A DNA stretch of 64,000 nt from Theobroma cacao (taxonomy: Eukaryota > Streptophyta > Magnoliopsida > Malvales > Malvaceae): assembly GCF_000208745.1 (NCBI RefSeq), contig NC_030854.1, forward strand, positions 9,740,033-9,804,032, written 5' to 3'. This document shows positions 58,153 to 64,000 of the stretch, piece after piece. Position 1 is the stretch's first letter. Each line of letters begins with the position of its first letter. Below the pieces are notes generated by a model. It was given only the letters and a program-made list of their open reading frames with translations, did not search any database and was not told the origin of the DNA. A program made the translations under genes and the position numbers.

Positions 58153-61100
58153 GCACTACCCCCATTAAAATAAAATTTTGACCTAAAAATTTCATTTACT
58201 GAACTCAGAGAAAAGGTGGGGGTATTATTTTCTCATCTAATGCTCGACTTCTTATGTCCTCCCCTTTATAGGGAATTTCGATTTGTTCACCTCATTTACC
58301 TCCAATTCAACTCGAGTACTTCACTTATGTCTATTATTATCCTTTAAAATCAGATCAACAGTAACCTTAACAATTATGATCTCTTATATCAAGACACTAA
58401 GCATGCTTCTTGTACTATCATTGAATTTGAACCATAACTCTATCTTAACCATACCAATTTCGATTGTATTTTATACTTATTTATGTATACCAATCACCAT
58501 TTTATTACTTCGTTCCTTATCAAACTTCTCGATATTCATTCATTCATCTTATCCTCATACACTATTGTGTAGTTTACGGCATCATTAACATGCCATACTC
58601 ATTCCTGTACATATCCTCAGCGTTAGGGAAGATTAATGGCTTCAATTATTTCCACATACTTCATGTTTACCTTGCATTTAGGAAATTTCAATCTTCTTAA
58701 TCCTATTAATCCATCTTATATGGCTTAATCGCACTATACATTACATTCCCTTAACTATTTCGCCAAAATTCCTTAGGTCGCCATAAATCGACTTCTGATA
58801 AGATTCTTGATCATTACATTATCTATACAACTCATCAAATATATTGAGTTCAAATCTCAAACCACTAAAACCATTCTTCATTTTAGTTGGGTACATCACT
58901 AACTCCACACATACGTATACACGCACATTCAAATGTCCATATTCCTCATTATGTATACAGGTCTTTGTTTTCAAATGCCTTCAAACTAATTTCTCTTTGT
59001 TCATTCCCATCCATAACCAAGATTCAATAGAATAATCTTCAAAATTCATACAAATTCTCATCATGCCTGCGCATAGTTCCACATCATTTACATACTTATA
59101 CTCTTTTCTTATCATTTCCAATTATATGCTTAAGTTTCTTTGTACTATATATCATTGCATCACAATGTCATCTCCATTGAATTATAATTTATTATGCGTG
59201 TATGCTTTATAATCCCATTGATGCCTCAAAGATTTATCTTAACTTGATCATTGCATTTTATGCAATACCATAATTTCTAAGAGTCATCCTTTTTCCTCGA
59301 TTATCCTTCATGACTCTACATTACCTTGTATCTTTTTTGCATTTCGATATTGATTTGTCACTTAAAACTCAGACTCATTTGAATCATGTATGCCTCAAGC
59401 ATTTTCGAATTCCAATTTTCATAATATATTAGGAAAGTTTCATTATCCGACTTCATTATCAAGGTCAACTTCTTTCATCCTTTGTTCCACTCTTTCATAC
59501 GAATATAAAATCATTCTTCGTTAACCAATTTACAAATTGTACTTGAAATTGTAAAACTTGAAACTATGTCCTCCTCAAGTGCTTTTCAATGTCAATACAA
59601 GTATCACTCTCAGCTTATGGCTTCCTTTTTATAGCCACATAACTTAATACTTACTTTCACAAAATCCATAGCAGAACTCCTCTTAAGTATTTCCTTAGGG
59701 ATACCTATCTTAAACTTATGTCTCACAGCATGTGATCACTTAACCTGTAACTTAGCCGTTAGGCCCCTCAGCCAGTTTTAAAAATCTCACATTTCATACT
59801 TGTCATGCACGATTAGAAATTTCTTCTCAAAGATGTTTGTGCATCCCTGAAACATTTAATCTTTTATTTGCTCCTTAATATCTCGAGTATGTCGTTCTAT
59901 AGACGTGTATTTATTCTTATAGGTATATAAATACATACTCATCCATTCAATCCCTAACTCGTCTTCATAGGTTTCTAGGGTATCACACAATTGGCCTTGT
60001 GTTGTTACTAACCCTTTTCATTTAACTGAGTCAAGACAAGAATAGTAAATTCTCATAACGATATTCTATATAAACTCGTTTTTTGTATCGCCCTTGTAAT
60101 CCTTCATTCACACTTCCATCACTTGGTACCTAATCTCAATGTAGCCATCTCAAGAATCTTTCAATTTCTCTTTTAATTATATGCCCATATACAAGGAGAT
60201 AAAGAAACTTTTCAATTCATTCAGGTTAACATTCCCTAGAACATTTAAAACTCCCAAATAACAAAACTCAATGACTAATGACCGAAATTCAACTTGTAAG
60301 CTCATTGTCATGTCACTCCCATCTTGCTCATGTATTAGAGACATGAGATATTCGTAGCATTGTAGTGCTGGATAGTCAGTGCAGCAGCATTGTGATTTCT
60401 AGAATTTCCCTCATCAAAGCTATTTGTCTGCATTCAAGGTCACTACATCAATCATCCTCAACCATTGAGTTTCCCTTCTAGGCATATATCATGAATTCCA
60501 TAAGCATAGGTACCTTCTATTTGCTTGTCATACACATTAAGCCAAGTTAATACTTTCAACTCATGTCATATTTTGACTTTCATCATCAATCATGAAATCC
60601 TACCTTAAAACATCTTTTCCATATGGTGTAATGAATTCAGGATACATATACCACCCCACACATAATTTGTTCACTGTCCACAGCATTCCTCAAATTTATT
60701 GTCGTCCATATCTAATTATCTTCCTTGTCTTGTACTCCAATAATTTATTGACTTTTAATATAATTAACTACGAAAACAATTTGTCTTTCTCCACACTTTA
60801 CACTCGCAATCCTTATTAATCAAGAATTTATCTTTCTCAAGTTCCATCATTTACCTCCAATGGACCATATTTGTGTTAGATTATCATTTTATAATGTTAT
60901 GGCATCATTTTATACTTTCTCCACCTTCAAGCTTACAATATTTGACTTTATCACATTAATCGCTCAAAATGTCATCTAGAGCCTCGTTGATTTCTTCCAT
61001 ATCCTTTCGAATTGTAACCACAGTTAAGATTCCCAATTTCACATCTCCATGATTGATTGTTAGTCTTACCACATTGTCTCCCAATATCCTGTGCAATTAC

Positions 61101-61729
61101 AACACACTGAACCCGCTTATTATAACATACTCTCCTAGTTCAATGTGTTTGCTCGGGAATCATCTTCTTTGATACAATTTGTCCCATAAACCAGAATTTT
61201 ATTTATTTAACTTTGCACTCGGAATCATATCAAAAACTCACATACTATGATAAGTAATAATTTTCAACAAACATCATCAATTCAAATGGTCTTTTATACC
61301 TCGTCAAAATCTAGGGTTATCACCCCAAAAGTTCATCACGTTAATCGGTATCCATTTCTTAGTACTGCAAAATACATTCATTGTTAATTAGGGTAATTGC
61401 TTGAATCATTAATGACTTTCCACATCAGTCTTCATTAATTATTTAAGATGATCAACCATGCCACTAAGATAAATATCTTTCCTTAATAGTCATAGTGCTA
61501 ATCCACTTTTATCCTACCAAAAGATTCCCATATACCTCCAGTCACTTAAACAACTACTTTATAATACATTCTAGTCATACACTTTAAAAGCCAAACTATT
61601 AACTTCTTTGTACAAATAACTGTTACCTCTTTTACACTACATCTACCTAGAGTTAAAGTAGTACAAAATCCTTCGAAAATATTAAGAACCATTAAGATCA
61701 TCATCTTAGTCTAAACATATTGGAAGATT
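58153..61729 (-). mobile_element. Element 3 internal region, non-coding part
   Basis: 3.6 kb. Starts with the PPT complement (gcactacccccattaaaat). 58153-60550 is closely similar to element 1 (84-2200), including an antisense 101-aa frame at 58283-58588. From about 59760 to 61729 it holds DNA not present in element 2. I see no conserved frame on the element strand. Confidence 0.75.
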
Positions 61730-62299
61730 CTACTCCCGGTCCTCTTCCTCTTGAGATTTTCTCTTTTGTTCCTCAATCCAAGCTTGTTGTATTCTTTTGC
61801 ATTCTTCGTCACTCATAGGTGCAGCACCTATTCCACATCCAGGAGGAAAATGTCGTACAACAGTCACCTTCCTAGGGCGGTGATTTACAACAATTACTTT
61901 CTCCTTATTCTTTTCTTGTTGTTCCCTTACATTACTCCCACAGCTTGGAGGAAAGTGTCGAACAACAGGTACAGATACCTTCCTAGGATGATAATCCCCT
62001 TTGGCTATCATTATTTTCCCATTTTCTTCAACATATTCCTTAGTCTCTTTCAAAAGGGAATTTCTCATGCTTATATTAATGTCATTACTATCAACACTTT
62101 CAATGGTCTTACGAGGGTCGAAGCTTTCTTTTTCGCGAACCCTCATCTCCAAATCCGGTGGAATACAATTAATAGGAATCATAGGTGAGGCACTTTCTGG
62201 ACTACTTGGTTCGAGTTGCCATCGGCTTCTAGCAGTAGAATCTAGTGATCCCTCGCTAATACTATAAGAGGCATCAGGACTACCGTCTCTCCTAGACAT
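61730..62299 (-). CDS. 189-aa ORF with two SUVH5/6-like PRKV..VRHFPPxCG repeats
   Basis: Intact ORF, ATG at 62299, stop TAG at 61732-61730, about 220 bp after the PBS, where gag starts in relatives. It has a polar, Ser-rich N-terminus (residues 1-60). Two copies of one motif follow: residues 104-123 (HPRKVSVPVVRHFPPSCGSN) and 141-156 (RPRKVTVVRHFPPGCG). The second is followed by APMSDEECKRI, and a Glu/Lys-rich helical tail ends the protein (165-189). The motif resembles the KVSA(V/I)RDFPPxCG segment upstream of the SRA/YDG domain in plant SUVH5/6 H3K9 methyltransferases (from memory of the family). SRA, pre-SET and SET are absent, so no enzyme activity is expected. It is probably a captured and duplicated host fragment. 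Whether it is translated is unknown. Confidence 0.7.
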   Translation of the reverse strand: MSRRDGSPDASYSISEGSLDSTARSRWQLEPSSPESASPMIPINCIPPDLEMRVREKESFDPRKTIESVDSNDINISMRNSLLKETKEYVEENGKIMIAKGDYHPRKVSVPVVRHFPPSCGSNVREQQEKNKEKVIVVNHRPRKVTVVRHFPPGCGIGAAPMSDEECKRIQQAWIEEQKRKSQEEEDRE

Positions 62300-62535
62300 G
62301 GTGTGTGCAACCAGCCCACCTCAAAGCCTATACGCAATCAAGTAGTAATTTCTTAATTATTTACGCATCACAAGAACGGGGTAGGTTTCTATATGCAAAT
62401 GCATGCATTCAACTCAACCTAACATAACTTAACTTGGGGCCACACTAACACTGTAAATTTTTAAAATAACTTTAAAACAACTTTACACCCAAAAGCTCTG
62501 ATCTTTAAAACCAAAAGCTCTGATACCAATATAAT
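62300..62535 (-). other. Leader of element 3
   Basis: Shares ctatatgcaaatgcatgca and the ccacactaacactgtaaa block with the gypsy leader (46660-46750). Two gctctgat-type copies occur near 62496 and 62517; the second is the PBS. Confidence 0.75.
62517..62528 (-). promoter_or_regulatory. Primer-binding site of element 3
   Basis: The minus strand reads TGGTATCAGAGC exactly, 7 bases from the LTR end at 62536. Confidence 0.9.
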
Positions 62536-64000
62536 TGTCATGACCTTAAACTCCCATCGAGCCCGTGACAACCACCGCGATGTCCCGATAGACATTCATT
62601 ACCTGGAATGTCAATCGAAACCCCGCAAGGCTTTAATATCAGTTTTCTCACCTCCCCTACGAGCAACAGTTGCTTATATCATATTTTCAAAGATTACAAG
62701 CTATTTCCAAACCAAAACAATAAAAAAATAATTTTCGTCTCACAGGGATATTTTGGTTATTTTTTCCAAATAATTTCGAAACTAGCTAAAATGTAGTATA
62801 TGAGAGAAATTTACACATTTTATAATAAAAAATAAGTTTAGATATCTAAAACGTTCATTTAAAGTGAAATTATAGCTAATGGAATAAAATAAAAATAATG
62901 AATAAAATATTCAAACTTTTCATAAAACAATTTTTATAAAACGCTACGTAAGTAATTTTTACAGCGTAAAAGCAAAATAAATTCCTACATACAGTAGCAC
63001 ATGCAGCCAGGTATTCAAAACATTTAACAATGACATGTGGGCCCCCGAATGACTAAAAGTAATGAAGGCTGTGAACCTACAGTTTTTGAGGATGCAAGTC
63101 CAACTGTGGCCCTCAACGAAATGAGCTATCTACCGACTATCCTGAGCCTGAAATGGGTGGAAAGGAGGGTGGTGAGATTATATAATCCCAATGAGTAAAC
63201 AAATACCATCTAAAATATCTAAAGCTAAGTAAATGGAGATAGATAAAATAGATTAGCATAAAAATGATTCATAGCATTTCGAACTCATTTTAATAAGATA
63301 AAATAGATTCATTTCACCAAAATAAACAACAAGGCTTATGATTTCCTGTAAAGCTTGGCTCATGCCAAAATCATTCTCATACTCAGTTGTCAGGGATACC
63401 TTGGCCTGGGGCTATCCCAACCGAGTCTGCCAAAGTTTTTAAAAAGTCATGTACGTATAAATCATGTTTTTATTTTGAAAACATAGCCGTTCCTTGGAGT
63501 TGGCTGAGTTTCACCCTCACGTGGTGGTTTGGTGTGAAGTGAACTCTAAAATTTTACCTTGGGAGTTACCCTACGCGCCTCCCCAACCGAGGTAAGATAT
63601 AACGAGATTCCGTGCCCCTCAAAAAGGCTAGTCCACAAAATTCATCCCTTGCAGCAAGCTAAACCCACCATACAATAAAATTTGCGATAACATGACATGC
63701 CAATTATTTTATTTTATAGCCTCTCAAGGCAAATCAACAGTTCATACATTTTCAACACATTTACCAATTCAACCATTCATGCCAATATTATCATAAGCCA
63801 TTTAATTCAAACCATGATTTATAACACAACAATTAGTCTCCAATTACTCCATTTTCAAAACCATCTTTCAATTTCAAGACAATTTTATAAAATCATTTCA
63901 TTTAATCACAATTTGTTTATAAAACATAAAGATTTACCATTTAAACTCATTTTCCATAAAATCACAAAAACGAATTAAAATTCATTTCAGATAATCAAGA
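62536..64000 (-). repeat. 5' LTR of element 3, cut by window edge
   Basis: Plus strand tgtcatgacctt... Closely similar to 55198 onward with scattered, mostly transition differences. Acceptor tttcag/gctcagg (complement near 63142) intact. Confidence 0.88.

Larger units (their letters stand above)
55198..64000 (-). mobile_element. Element 3: non-autonomous family A element carrying a SUVH-like ORF
   Basis: Minus strand. 3' LTR 55198-58152, PPT from 58153, internal region to 62535, PBS 62517-62528, 5' LTR from 62536 past the window edge. No RT, RNase H or integrase. In the gag position it has an intact 189-aa ORF (61730-62299) unrelated to gag. It shares leader, PBS, PPT and LTR with the coding gypsy element, so it could have been moved by proteins from such relatives. 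Inserted in the B LTR after gtttg (55193-55197); the right TSD is outside the window. Confidence 0.9.

Noticed and set aside
58153..61729. Possible env-like gene before the 3' LTR of element 3
   Set aside because: No sustained frame on the element strand, no signal peptide or transmembrane pattern.
61751..62267. Plus-strand frames of 145 and 88 aa
   Set aside because: Opposite strand of the SUVH-like ORF. The minus frame has the repeated motif, an ATG after the PBS and a sensible composition.

Overview
This is plant nuclear DNA that consists almost entirely of transposable elements. Evidence includes Ty3/gypsy polyprotein fragments with a C-terminal chromo-like segment, primer-binding sites (PBS) matching initiator-Met tRNA, a Tat/Athila-type PBS, a DUF4283/zinc-knuckle LINE ORF1, 5-bp target-site duplications (TSDs) and AT-rich non-coding DNA. 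I see no ordinary host gene, tRNA, rRNA or CRISPR array. The LTR style suggests a dicot, perhaps Malvaceae (weak guess). Two runs of N (40187-41078, 51940-52155) are assembly gaps inside two LTRs.

Layout, using my own family letters. Family A has LTRs of about 2.95 kb running TGTCAA...GTGACA with an iMet PBS. Family B has LTRs of about 2.55-2.6 kb running TGTGAGACC...GTGACA. C is a B subfamily whose LTR is 96 bp longer at its start. D and F are other LTR types. Window 1-14654: a minus-strand non-autonomous A element (element 1), split by a complete plus-strand non-autonomous A element (element 2, 2643-10318, TSD aattg). 14655-15622: the A LTR that element 1 landed in. 15623-18216: D LTR. 18602-21133: solo B LTR (minus). 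21134-23858: LINE remnant with a broken ORF1 and no reverse transcriptase. 23859-24678: Tat/Athila LTR end, PBS and leader. 25175-35791: a C element (minus, TSD gcatt/gcatc) holding a solo B LTR (25782-28395, TSD cccat) in its 3' LTR.

36320-64000 is a Russian doll: a B LTR (+) holds a solo A LTR (37755-54634, +), which holds a gypsy element with full coding content (38828-52720, -), whose 5' LTR holds another solo A LTR (46838-49797, +). A further non-autonomous A element (element 3, 55198 to beyond 64000, -) sits in the same B LTR.

The gypsy element is a dead Tekay/Del-like chromovirus. It has about 15 in-frame stops (mostly C-to-T type), a 22-bp triplication that shifts frame in RNase H, an 83-bp GT...AG insertion in the integrase tail, and Asp-to-Asn at the first integrase catalytic position. 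Non-autonomous A elements share its LTRs, leader and polypurine tract (PPT), and were presumably moved by relatives of it.

Three observations stand out. (1) LTRs of families A, B and D each carry a well-formed 5' splice site and, 1.54-1.61 kb downstream, a 3' splice site with pyrimidine tract and an upstream TACTCAC-like motif. This looks like an intron inside the LTR, and in B and D it encloses tandem and palindromic repeats. (2) Element 3 carries an intact 189-aa ORF in the gag position with two copies of a PRKV..VRHFPPxCG motif resembling the N-terminal segment of plant SUVH5/6-type H3K9 methyltransferases. (3) The C element has B-type LTRs around an internal domain shared with the A elements.
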